The position numbers and the translations under genes were made by a program. From assembly GCA_902596545.1 (NCBI GenBank), contig CACJUH010000006.1:1-64000 (forward strand): a DNA stretch of 64,000 nt, written 5' to 3'. Of this stretch, positions 1-7,308 are shown in pieces. The notes beneath the pieces are model-generated. The model did no database searches, was not told the DNA's origin, and saw only the letters and a list, made by a program, of their open reading frames with translations. Source of the DNA: an uncultured Candidatus Actinomarina sp. Its GTDB lineage: Bacteria; Actinomycetota; Acidimicrobiia; Actinomarinales; Actinomarinaceae. Each line of letters begins with the position of its first letter. Position 1 is the stretch's first letter.

Positions 1-92
1 TTAGAAAGTTTCAATATGGCTTTAGTAAGGTTGTCAGCTCTATCTCCGATATTTGAACCTAAAGAAAGATAAATACTATTTAAATTTTTCAC
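1..92 (-). CDS. folK: Partial folK: 6-hydroxymethyl-7,8-dihydropterin pyrophosphokinase (N-terminus only)
   Basis: This gene is not in the ORF track because it runs off the left edge. The visible N-terminus reads VKNLNSIYLSLGSNIGDRAD, and YLSLGSNIGDR is the classic HPPK opening motif. HPPK transfers pyrophosphate from ATP to 6-hydroxymethyl-dihydropterin, the step before FolP. I start it at a GTG (90-92) inside the end of folB, an overlap of 17 bases. Placement directly after folB is the usual actinobacterial order. The identification rests on about 30 residues plus context. Confidence 0.85.
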   Translation of the reverse strand, partial: MKNLNSIYLSLGSNIGDRADNLTKAILKLS

Positions 93-447
93 TGTAAGTA
101 ACTGATAAATTATTTGTTTTTTCTTTCAAAATAGTATCCGGTTTATGAACTGTCACAATAATTTCAAATATTTTTACATTACTTTCGGAATTATATTTTT
201 TATAAATTTCTTGGGTAATTTTTTTTGATAATGTCTCGATGAGGTTAAAGCTTTCAGTTTTTACAATTCCAATTACATCATCCACTACGTTTTCATAGTT
301 AATTGTGTCATATATTTCATCACCTTGAAAATTATCTATAGTAATTTTTACATCTACAAGGAATTTTTGATCATTTGACTTTTCAATTTCGTAGATTCCG
401 TGTTTTCCTGATGTTTTGATCCCAAGAATATTTATGTCATATGACAT
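76..447 (-). CDS. folB: Dihydroneopterin aldolase FolB
   Basis: A 123-residue protein of normal FolB length. It should convert 7,8-dihydroneopterin to 6-hydroxymethyl-dihydropterin plus glycolaldehyde in the cytoplasm. The features that define the family are visible: the N-terminal GKHGIYEIEK segment carrying the conserved Glu, the Tyr of INYENV, and a C-terminal VHKPD segment matching the conserved catalytic Lys-Pro. It sits between the phosphatase-fold ORF (3-base gap) and folK (overlapping), so translation is probably coupled within the operon. Nothing looks damaged. Confidence 0.88.
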   Translation of the reverse strand: MSYDINILGIKTSGKHGIYEIEKSNDQKFLVDVKITIDNFQGDEIYDTINYENVVDDVIGIVKTESFNLIETLSKKITQEIYKKYNSESNVKIFEIIVTVHKPDTILKEKTNNLSVTYSEKFK

Positions 448-450
448 TTT

Positions 451-921
451 TTAAGTATTTGGAATAAGGGCAATAGCCTTTGGAGATAGTGGCTTCTCTA
501 ATATCTTTTCTAATATTGTTCTAGCTAGAATTGGATCGTCTAAAAGTTCAGAATAAATTAAATATCCAGCAAGTATACCTGGCACCTCTTCATCTAAGTA
601 CTCTCTGTGTATTAGAAGCTTTCTTTCTTTGTCTGATAGTGCTTCTTTTATTGCCTCAAATATTATATTTAACGACTCCTTTGGGACATCATCTGCAAGA
701 GGATAATGGTAAGTCCTGAATCCTACCTCTTGGTAGTTCTTTAAATTAAAATCTGAGTCTAACAAAGAGAAAATTGCATTTATTCCTTGACTCTTAATCC
801 ACTGGATTTCTTCTTCTCTTCTAATTTTCCTTGGTGTTAATCCACCACCACCAATACATTCGGAAACTGCTAGTTTTCCTTCAATAATCCAGTTAAAGTC
901 ATTTGGTTTTAAACCAGCCAT
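451..921 (-). CDS. Phosphatase-fold protein lacking the catalytic Cys/Arg, inside the folate operon
   Basis: I start this at the ATG at 919-921 (MAGLKPNDFNW), because AAAGGA lies just upstream; the longer ORF-track start has no support. The 156-residue product resembles the dual-specificity / atypical protein-tyrosine phosphatase fold: NWIIEGKLAVSE near the N-terminus, then a helix followed by GINAIFSLL. The strand before the P-loop is LLIHREYLDEEVPG. Active enzymes have HCx5R there, so Cys is Arg106 and the Arg is Glu112. It should therefore be catalytically dead by the usual mechanism, and a binding or regulatory role is inference. It lies between folP and folB on the same strand. Confidence 0.6.
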   Translation of the reverse strand: MAGLKPNDFNWIIEGKLAVSECIGGGGLTPRKIRREEEIQWIKSQGINAIFSLLDSDFNLKNYQEVGFRTYHYPLADDVPKESLNIIFEAIKEALSDKERKLLIHREYLDEEVPGILAGYLIYSELLDDPILARTILEKILEKPLSPKAIALIPNT

Positions 922-961
922 ATTTCCTTTCTGTAAACACAATAATAGCTTACACTAATTA

Positions 962-1705
962 CTAATTTGTTAGATGCATTCTCACTAGTGAAACCCCAGA
1001 ATCAACGCAGTGTTTAAATAAATCAGAATTTGACATTGGAATATTTTTAATAAATTTCTTTTTTGAATACCCAACAATCAAGGGAAAGTTGTCTTTAAGT
1101 TCTTTGATGTTCAGCAATAAATCAACAGAGTCAGATAAATTTTTACCAAACCCTAAACCTGGATCAATTGCGATTTGTTCTTCCCTAACTCCCAAACTTA
1201 TTAGTGATTTTATTTTTGAATTTAGGTGTTCCTTTACTTCCTTAACTACATCTTTATAAATCATTTTATGATGCAAAGATTCTGATTTAGGATGTCTATG
1301 AACTAAGATGATTTTTGATTTTGAATCAACGGCTAATCGAATCATTTCTTCTTTCATGAAGCCACTTACATCATTGATTATTTCAAAATTATTTTCAACT
1401 GCATGTTTTGTCACAATTGGATTAAATGAATCAATTGAAAATGAAAATTTATTTTGATTTATATTTATAAAATAATTTAACCTTTTAATCTCCTCTTCAG
1501 TTGTGACACTATCAAATCCTGGTTTAGTTGAAGCACAACCAACATCAATAAAATTGATATTTTTTTGTTTTGCTGAATTCAATAACTTATTTAATTTAGC
1601 GTCCTTATTAAATACGCCATCACCTGAAAATGAATCATTAGATAAATTTATAATTCCTAATATTTTTGAATTATCTAAAGATAATGCACGATTCCAATTG
1701 GACAA
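962..1705 (-). CDS. folP: Dihydropteroate synthase FolP
   Basis: Joins p-aminobenzoate to hydroxymethyl-dihydropterin pyrophosphate, giving dihydropteroate. The 247-residue TIM barrel is slightly shorter than most FolP (about 270-280). Family motifs appear in order: LGIINLSNDSFSGDG (usual form GILNVTPDSFSDGG), INDVSGF, IAIDPGLGFGK, VGYSKKKFI (usual GxSRKSF, with Arg replaced by Lys) and the C-terminal LVRMH (R-x-H, phosphate binding). It follows folE with a 3-base gap and precedes the phosphatase-fold gene by 40 bases. All core catalytic positions are present, so it is probably functional. Confidence 0.92.
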   Translation of the reverse strand: MSNWNRALSLDNSKILGIINLSNDSFSGDGVFNKDAKLNKLLNSAKQKNINFIDVGCASTKPGFDSVTTEEEIKRLNYFININQNKFSFSIDSFNPIVTKHAVENNFEIINDVSGFMKEEMIRLAVDSKSKIILVHRHPKSESLHHKMIYKDVVKEVKEHLNSKIKSLISLGVREEQIAIDPGLGFGKNLSDSVDLLLNIKELKDNFPLIVGYSKKKFIKNIPMSNSDLFKHCVDSGVSLVRMHLTN

Positions 1706-1708
1706 TTT

Positions 1709-2266
1709 CTAAAAATTTAATATGGCTTCATTACGAAGCGTGTGGTCGATTTCGTAGATTCCGGTACTGTAAGTTGTTTCAAATTCAGTTTGGGAATTTT
1801 CAATATTTAACAAACTTGAACACATGTGATTTGCACTTATTTTTACCATTACACCTTTAGGATCAAGTGCATTTTGGATTTCAATTGCTATATTTTTTGT
1901 TAGAGTTTCCTGCAAAGTTAAATTATTTGAAAGTATATTTACGAGTTCACTAAATTTAGAAACTCCCGCTATTTTGCTATTTGGATAAACAGCTATATTG
2001 ACCAAGCCTGTAAAAGGAAGTAGGTGATGCTCACATAAGCTAACAAAATTTATTCCTTTTAAGTAGATAGGTTGATTATGTTCTACGTTGTCAAGATTAG
2101 TTAAAATTTCAGATGGTAAGTGTGATTTGTATAATTTTAACTCTATTTGCTCAAGAAACTTTTTGGAAAGTTTCATTATTTCCTCTTCTGATTTGTCAGT
2201 CTTTGTTTTTAAAAATTCGAAAAGAGCAATCTCAATATTGCTCTTAGTTTCATTTATAGAACTCAT
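1709..2266 (-). CDS. folE: GTP cyclohydrolase I-like protein FolE with altered triphosphate site
   Basis: Family FolE / GTP cyclohydrolase I, which normally converts GTP to dihydroneopterin triphosphate. The 185-residue protein is shorter than E. coli FolE (about 222) and lacks much of the N-terminal helix and the TPxR motif. The zinc site is kept (Cys78, His80, His81 in SLCEHHLLPF; Cys149 in HMC), as are His147 and the Gln119-Glu120 pair that reads guanine. Residues matching E. coli Arg139 and Arg185, which bind the triphosphate, are Glu107 (GVSKFSE) and Leu153. The start codon overlaps the ftsH stop as TAATG. Fold and operon are clear; substrate and activity are less certain. Confidence 0.8.
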   Translation of the reverse strand: MSSINETKSNIEIALFEFLKTKTDKSEEEIMKLSKKFLEQIELKLYKSHLPSEILTNLDNVEHNQPIYLKGINFVSLCEHHLLPFTGLVNIAVYPNSKIAGVSKFSELVNILSNNLTLQETLTKNIAIEIQNALDPKGVMVKISANHMCSSLLNIENSQTEFETTYSTGIYEIDHTLRNEAILNF

Positions 2267-4125
2267 TAAGCAAGCCTTAGGCTTTTTCCAGAACCGGTTA
2301 TTTTAACTTTTGCAATAGTTTTAAAAATATCTGCTACTTCTTCTTTGTTTAATGTCTCTTTTTCCATTAACTGTTTGACCATAGCATCCATTTGTTTCTT
2401 AAATTTCTTCAGAATCTTTCCAGCAATTACATGTGCATCGTTTAACAAATTTCTTACTTCGTCGTCAATAGAAGAAGCTATTTCATCGGAGTAATCTTGT
2501 TGTCTTCCGTAATCTCTTCCTAAAAATACTTCATTAGATCCTTTTCCGTAAAGCATTGGCCCTAGCTTTTCACTCATCCCAAATTCCATAACCATTCTTC
2601 TAGCAATGTCTGTAGCTTTTTCTATGTCGTTTGAAGCACCTGTTGTAGGATCAGCAAAAATTAATTCTTCTGCTACTCGACCTCCCATCAACATTGCAAG
2701 CCTATCTTTAAGCTCAGCTTTGGATGAAAGATACTTTTCACTATCAGGAAGTGCTTGAGTATAACCTAAAGCTCGACCACGAGGAATAATGGTAACTTTG
2801 TGGATAGGGTCAGCATTAGGAAGGGCCCATCCAACTAGGGCATGGCCTGTTTCATGATAAGCGATAATTAATTTTTCTTCTTCGGTCATTACTTGGCTTT
2901 TCTTTTCTGGACCAGCCATTACCCTATCTATAGAATTTTCAATATCTGCAATGCCAATCGTTTTTTTATTTTTTCTTGCTGCTAATAAAGCTGCTTCATT
3001 TAATAAATTTGCTAAATCGGCCCCAGTAAAACCTGGTGTTTGTTTTGCTAATGTTTCAAAATTAACATTTTTTGCTAATGGCTTATCTTTTGCATGAACT
3101 TTAAGTATTTGTGTCCTTCCAGATAAATCTGGCCTACCAACAATGACTTGTCTATCAAATCTACCAGGCCTTAGAAGTGCTGGGTCTAAGACATCTGGTC
3201 TATTAGTCGCAGCCATAAGGATTACGCCCTGATTTGCTTCAAACCCATCCATCTCAACTAAGAGTTGGTTTAATGTTTGCTCCCGCTCATCATGACCTCC
3301 GCCTAAACCAGCCCCTCTCATTCTTCCAACCGCGTCAATTTCATCGATAAAAATTATTGCTGGAGATGCTTCTTTAGCTTTTTTAAATAGATCTCTAACT
3401 CTACTTGCTCCAACTCCGACAAACATTTCAACAAAATCGGATCCTGAAATACTAAAGAATGGAACTCCTGCCTCTCCTGCTACTGCTTTTGCTAAAAGAG
3501 TTTTTCCGGTTCCCGGTGGTCCAACAAGAAGAACCCCTTTTGGAATCTTTGCTCCTAACTTATTAAATTTTTCTGGAGACTTTAGGAATTCTTTAATCTC
3601 TTCAAGTTCTTCTTTAGCTTCTTCTACACCAGCGACATCTTTAAAAGTTACTTTTGGAGATTCTTCATCTAGTTCTTTTGCCTTTGATTTTCCAAATTGC
3701 ATTATTTGATTTCCGTTTGATCTAACCTGAGAAAACATATAAAACATGAAAGCAGCTAAGAATAGCCAAGGTAAAAATGCAAAAAAGTAGTCCTGAAATC
3801 CTGCAGGTTCTGTGTCTGTATTCAAAATAATATCTTGATCTACAAGGAGTTGAAAGACTTCTCCTTCAAAACCTTCTGGATACTCTGTTTGATAAATTGT
3901 GTCATCATTATTTAATTTAAATTCAACAAGATTGGACTGTTCTTTTATAGTTGCTTCAGATACATTTCCAGACTGTATGTCATTTTTAAATATTGTGAAA
4001 GATTTACTTTCTGGTGAGTTTACAGTTGAATTATATTGCTGTACTCCAAAAAATATTAAAAGACCAAGCCCAACATAAAGAAGAAAAGACCTGTTATTGT
4101 TTTTGTTTTCTTTTTTATTTTCCAT
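2266..4125 (-). CDS. ftsH: ATP-dependent zinc metalloprotease FtsH
   Basis: Membrane-anchored AAA+ protease for quality control of membrane and some soluble proteins. The 619 residues show two N-terminal membrane segments (about residues 14-31 and 110-130) flanking an extracytoplasmic domain. Then come Walker A GPPGTGKT, Walker [10 protein letters not shown], a second region of homology with [17 protein letters not shown], and the zinc motif HETGH near residue 425. Length is typical. It lies between hpt and folE in the standard actinobacterial order. A TAAATT hexamer 6 bases before the ATG could allow leaderless internal transcription. Confidence 0.97.
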   Translation of the reverse strand: MENKKENKNNNRSFLLYVGLGLLIFFGVQQYNSTVNSPESKSFTIFKNDIQSGNVSEATIKEQSNLVEFKLNNDDTIYQTEYPEGFEGEVFQLLVDQDIILNTDTEPAGFQDYFFAFLPWLFLAAFMFYMFSQVRSNGNQIMQFGKSKAKELDEESPKVTFKDVAGVEEAKEELEEIKEFLKSPEKFNKLGAKIPKGVLLVGPPGTGKTLLAKAVAGEAGVPFFSISGSDFVEMFVGVGASRVRDLFKKAKEASPAIIFIDEIDAVGRMRGAGLGGGHDEREQTLNQLLVEMDGFEANQGVILMAATNRPDVLDPALLRPGRFDRQVIVGRPDLSGRTQILKVHAKDKPLAKNVNFETLAKQTPGFTGADLANLLNEAALLAARKNKKTIGIADIENSIDRVMAGPEKKSQVMTEEEKLIIAYHETGHALVGWALPNADPIHKVTIIPRGRALGYTQALPDSEKYLSSKAELKDRLAMLMGGRVAEELIFADPTTGASNDIEKATDIARRMVMEFGMSEKLGPMLYGKGSNEVFLGRDYGRQQDYSDEIASSIDDEVRNLLNDAHVIAGKILKKFKKQMDAMVKQLMEKETLNKEEVADIFKTIAKVKITGSGKSLRLA

Positions 4126-4168
4126 CTTCTTAATTTAATACTGTTGAGTTTAAAAGCAATAGTGAGAT

Positions 4169-4681
4169 TTATGACAAAACGCCAAGGAAAGGGAGTTCTC
4201 TATATTTTCCTTCATAATCGAGACCATATCCAACAACAAATTCTGGTCCTATCTCAAATCCTGAATATTTTATGTCTACTGGTTCAGTTGCAACATCTTT
4301 TTTAATAAACATACACAATATTTCAATGCTTTTTGGGTTTCTAGATTCAAGCAAATTTTTTAAGTGAGATATAGTCAAACCTGTGTCAAAAATATCTTCA
4401 ACAATTAATATATTTTTTCCAGTTATATCTATATCTAAATCCTTATCAATTTTTATTTGACCAGTAGATTTTGTTCCTTCATAAGATTGGATGCTCATAA
4501 ATTCGAATGTTACATCTACATTGAGCTGCTTTGCTAAGTCGCTGATCACAATAAACGCACCTTTTAGGATTCCAACTATTACAAGTTCTTCTCCCGAGTA
4601 GTCTTTGTTGATTCTTTCAGCTAGTTCTTTAACTTTTTGTTCAATTTCATCTTGTTCAATTAGGACTTTAGATACTTTCAA
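4169..4681 (-). CDS. hpt: Hypoxanthine phosphoribosyltransferase
   Basis: Purine salvage enzyme that makes IMP or GMP from hypoxanthine or guanine and PRPP. At 170 residues it is the usual bacterial length. Recognition features are IVGILKGAFIVISDLAKQL near the N-terminus, the PRPP loop ILIVEDIFDTGLTISHL and the C-terminal EFVVGYGLDYEGKYRELP. It overlaps the end of tilS by 14 bases, so translation is probably coupled, and it precedes ftsH by 43 bases. TilS-Hpt pairing is common in Gram-positive bacteria and Actinobacteria. No anomalies. Confidence 0.94.
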   Translation of the reverse strand: MKVSKVLIEQDEIEQKVKELAERINKDYSGEELVIVGILKGAFIVISDLAKQLNVDVTFEFMSIQSYEGTKSTGQIKIDKDLDIDITGKNILIVEDIFDTGLTISHLKNLLESRNPKSIEILCMFIKKDVATEPVDIKYSGFEIGPEFVVGYGLDYEGKYRELPFLGVLS

Positions 4682-5933
4682 AATTGCTCTTTTCTATTGA
4701 AGTTGTAATTATATGTTTGTTGTTTTCTGAATCAAAATCTTTTACTAAATCACTTTTTCTAACCCCTGGAATCCATATGACTTCATTATCAATTTTTGCA
4801 ATAGGCCAAACTTCTCTGAGAGGTTCTTTAACTCCAAAAGACCTCAATACCTCAGATACTTTCTGTGATGAACCATTAATTGAAATCTTGTCACCACTAA
4901 AGATTGAGGATAGATTGAAATTTTCCACGAAATTTTGCGGTATTCCAAGTTTCCAATTGTTTGAATAATTACATTTTGTAGCATGTTGAAAATTAAAATA
5001 ACCAAAAGTCATGTCTTCATCAGAATTTAATTTCCACATTTCTTTTTCAATAAATACAACTAAACCAGATTGATTAGAAACCACCCAGTTTTTGTGATAA
5101 CTTACATGGCTTCCACTAGTAATTGATGAAAATATTTTTTTCAAATCATCTCCTTGGAGACCACTTTGTCCAATAGATGAAGAGATTAAAGAAATTAAGT
5201 AATTTGATCTTGAATCATTTTCCTGAATAAGTAAAAGCGGTACTTCAAAATATCCTTTTGCAAACTTAATAAATTTTCTTACTTCTACTTTATTTTCAAG
5301 CAGCACCTCTATTTCCAAAATTAAATTGAAAATTTTATTATTTATCTCTCCTTGAAATCTTTCATCTACTTCTGGTATTAATTGGTTTCTAATCCAATTT
5401 CTAGAAATTTCATTATTTTGGTTTGTAGTGTCTTCAGTAAATGCAATATTGTTTTTTATTGCATAATCTTGGATCTCAGACTTCTTTGTATTTATAAGTG
5501 GTCTTAATAAATTTTCATTTTCAGCTTTGATTGATGTTAGCCCTTTTAGCCTGGTGCCTCTAAATAGATTAATCAAAAAAGTTTCAACTTTATCATCTTT
5601 ATGATGACCTGTTACTAATATTTCATTTTTTTTAAGATTATCAAATAATAAACTGTACCTTTTTTCTCTCATTTTTGTTTCGGAGGCGTTTTCTTCTAAA
5701 TCTGTAATTATATTTTCATGGCTTGTTTCAAGATTTTTTGCAATTTCTTCAGCAGATTTTTGTAATAAACTAGAGTCTTTCTGATTATGATTAACAAAAA
5801 TTGTTCTATAAGACAGATTTAGTTCATTAAAGATTGAAGCTAATACCGCACTATCAACACCTCCGCTAAGTGCTAAAACATATTCATTGTTTTTATTAAC
5901 TAATTTGAGTATCTTATTTTTAATATCTGTCAT
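4668..5933 (-). CDS. tilS: tRNA(Ile)-lysidine synthetase TilS
   Basis: Modifies C34 of the CAU-anticodon tRNA-Ile to lysidine, so that it decodes AUA. The 421 residues begin with an N-type ATP pyrophosphatase domain holding the P-loop SGGVDSAVLAS, followed by the HHKDDKVETFLINLFRGT region typical of TilS. A less conserved C-terminal substrate-binding region follows. It appears to lead the hpt-ftsH-fol block, 15 bases after the small membrane protein gene. AUA codons are visibly frequent in the window, consistent with need for this enzyme. Confidence 0.92.
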   Translation of the reverse strand: MTDIKNKILKLVNKNNEYVLALSGGVDSAVLASIFNELNLSYRTIFVNHNQKDSSLLQKSAEEIAKNLETSHENIITDLEENASETKMREKRYSLLFDNLKKNEILVTGHHKDDKVETFLINLFRGTRLKGLTSIKAENENLLRPLINTKKSEIQDYAIKNNIAFTEDTTNQNNEISRNWIRNQLIPEVDERFQGEINNKIFNLILEIEVLLENKVEVRKFIKFAKGYFEVPLLLIQENDSRSNYLISLISSSIGQSGLQGDDLKKIFSSITSGSHVSYHKNWVVSNQSGLVVFIEKEMWKLNSDEDMTFGYFNFQHATKCNYSNNWKLGIPQNFVENFNLSSIFSGDKISINGSSQKVSEVLRSFGVKEPLREVWPIAKIDNEVIWIPGVRKSDLVKDFDSENNKHIITTSIEKSNFESI

Positions 5934-5948
5934 AAAGAAAAAGTTTTT

Positions 5949-6212
5949 TTATTTCTCTATAACCTTATATCTTTTTCGAGTTACTTGTCTGAAATATTGA
6001 ATAACGTTTCCAAGAATTACTAATGTTGCTATAGCAACAGTTGTTGGAATTAAGAATCTGTAGGTCCATGCTACATCTTCAATTTGCTCTGGTGGCTCTT
6101 CAACCACGATCGCTGGAGTTGGTACTTCTCCTTCAGTATGATCGTCTGCAATTACAATTCCTGCAGGAGAGAACAGAATTAATAAACCCAAAATTAAAAG
6201 AAACTTTTTCAC
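5949..6212 (-). CDS. Small secreted or membrane protein of unknown function
   Basis: I do not recognise this 87-residue protein. A GTG start gives MKKFLLILGLLILFSPAGIVIADD, a clear signal peptide with possible cleavage after the Ala before DD. An acidic, proline-rich stretch (EGEVPTPAIVVEEPPEQIED) follows, then one membrane helix (about residues 52-70) and a basic tail (RQVTRKRYKVIEK). The likely topology is a short acidic exterior segment and a basic cytoplasmic tail. It lies just upstream of tilS on the same strand. The signal peptide and helix make a real gene likely. Confidence 0.6.
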   Translation of the reverse strand: MKKFLLILGLLILFSPAGIVIADDHTEGEVPTPAIVVEEPPEQIEDVAWTYRFLIPTTVAIATLVILGNVIQYFRQVTRKRYKVIEK

Positions 6213-6275
6213 AATATGAGACTACTAAAAGAAATTAGAAATAAGAAGAATTTAATGATTTTTATTTACCGATTG

Positions 6276-7109
6276 CTAAATATTTAATCTGTATTTTTCA
6301 GAAAATTTAATCAACTTAGTTTGATTTATTTCTTTTACTTTATAGTCTTCAATGTCTTTTGGAACATTCACAGATTTTTTTAGTGTTGTTAGTTCTTTAA
6401 ATAGTTTTAAAAGTTCAAAATTGTTAGCTATAGTTTCAGCATGCCTCTTACCGCCTCTAATTGTATTTTTCCAATTGTCTACATTATTTAAAATTAAATC
6501 AATATTTTCATATTTTTGAAGAAGCAAAGCTGCAGTCTTTTGACCTATTCCCTTCATTCCTGGAATTCCATCAGAGCTATCTCCTGTAAGAGCAAGAAAA
6601 TCCGGTATTTGATTTGGCAAGATACCAAATTTTTCTTTTACTCCTTTATCGTTTGTAAAAGTTTTATACCTAGTCGAATACATTACAATCTCATCTCCTT
6701 TTACACATTGCATTAAATCTTTATCTAATGAACCAATTATGATTTTTATATTTTTGTCACTAAATTGTTCGCATACCGATGCAATTCCATCATCAGCTTC
6801 ATATTTCTTCATAGACAAAAGGGTTATTCCAAGTAATTTTGTTACTTCCTCAGCTAGAGGAAATTGATTAAGGATATCCGGATCAATATCGTTACTGGAT
6901 TTATAACCGTCATAAAGCTCGTTACGAAATGACTCAACTGTTGAATCAAAAGATACACACAAATATTTATATTGTTTTTTTAAGGAGTTGAGGTGAGTTA
7001 TGTATCCCTTTAATGCTCCAACTTCAGCTCCACCTGGTGAAATTCTACTTGGGTAACCAAAATGCGACCTAAATAATTCATATGTACCATCAACAATATA
7101 TATCTCCAT
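6276..7109 (-). CDS. Stand-alone 5'-3' exonuclease (PolA N-domain / flap endonuclease family)
   Basis: A 277-residue protein matching the 5'-nuclease domain that forms the N-terminus of DNA polymerase I. It would remove RNA primers and 5' flaps. Motifs: IVDGTYELFRSHF (first metal-binding Asp), KYEADDGIASV (the A-[DE]-D cluster), GSLDKDLMQCV, and a helix-hairpin-helix region LTGDSSDGIPGMKGIGQKTAALLL. No polymerase domain is attached. The ATG is preceded by TAAAAT exactly 6 bases upstream, suggesting a leaderless mRNA, with a candidate RNA gene ending just before it. Confidence 0.85.
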   Translation of the reverse strand: MEIYIVDGTYELFRSHFGYPSRISPGGAEVGALKGYITHLNSLKKQYKYLCVSFDSTVESFRNELYDGYKSSNDIDPDILNQFPLAEEVTKLLGITLLSMKKYEADDGIASVCEQFSDKNIKIIIGSLDKDLMQCVKGDEIVMYSTRYKTFTNDKGVKEKFGILPNQIPDFLALTGDSSDGIPGMKGIGQKTAALLLQKYENIDLILNNVDNWKNTIRGGKRHAETIANNFELLKLFKELTTLKKSVNVPKDIEDYKVKEINQTKLIKFSEKYRLNI

Positions 7110-7115
7110 ACTTTG

Positions 7116-7121
7116 ATTTTA
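7116..7121 (-). promoter_or_regulatory. Putative -10 element for the 5'-3' exonuclease gene
   Basis: TAAAAT lies exactly 6 bases before the ATG (spacer CAAAGT). A start site about 7 bases downstream would fall on the A of ATG. No ribosome binding site precedes the gene. A clear -35 box is not visible. Confidence 0.45.
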
Positions 7122-7144
7122 CTTCATGAAAATAAACCCTTGAA

Positions 7145-7230
7145 AGCAAAAATCCCGATTGATCTTGCGACCCTTCGGGATTTTCTGTTCTATCTTCTTT
7201 TCTATCTTTCGATTTCTTTTCCGATAGTGT
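7145..7230 (-). ncRNA. Candidate small RNA with its own promoter and terminator
   Basis: Between metY and the exonuclease gene the minus strand shows a sigma-70-like promoter, then about 86 transcribed bases ending in a perfect 10-bp hairpin followed by TTTTTGC. The body is strongly purine-rich (GGAAAAGAAATCGAAAGATAG, with a second GATAG copy), and CTATC/GATAG could form a weak 5' stem. No ORF fits and I recognise no known RNA family. It could instead be an attenuated leader for the exonuclease gene, but that gene has its own -10 beyond the terminator. Expression is inferred from signals only. Confidence 0.4.
7148..7184 (-). terminator. Intrinsic terminator, possibly bidirectional
   Basis: AAAATCCCGA and TCGGGATTTT form a perfect 10-bp stem around a 17-base loop, with a T-run 3' on the minus strand (TCGGGATTTTTGC). 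The A/T flanks are symmetric, so it could work in both directions. It would end the candidate RNA and any metY read-through. It is the clearest terminator I see in the window. Confidence 0.65.
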
Positions 7231-7236
7231 TCTATA

Positions 7237-7265
7237 AATATACGTTAGTTTTTATTCTTACGCAA
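7237..7265 (-). promoter_or_regulatory. Sigma-70-type promoter upstream of the candidate small RNA
   Basis: On the minus strand TTGCGT (7260-7265) and TATATT (7237-7242) are separated by exactly 17 bases, so both boxes match a primary-sigma promoter. The predicted start is near 7230. It lies in the non-coding interval after metY, with no ORF between it and the terminator. Confidence 0.5.
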
Positions 7266-7308
7266 GATATTTACTAATCTATTTTTCGCGAAGTTTTTAG
7301 TTCAAATT

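Noticed and set aside
451-921. A selenocysteine at the lost catalytic Cys of the phosphatase-fold protein
   Set aside because: The codon at that position encodes Arg in an open frame; there is no TGA.
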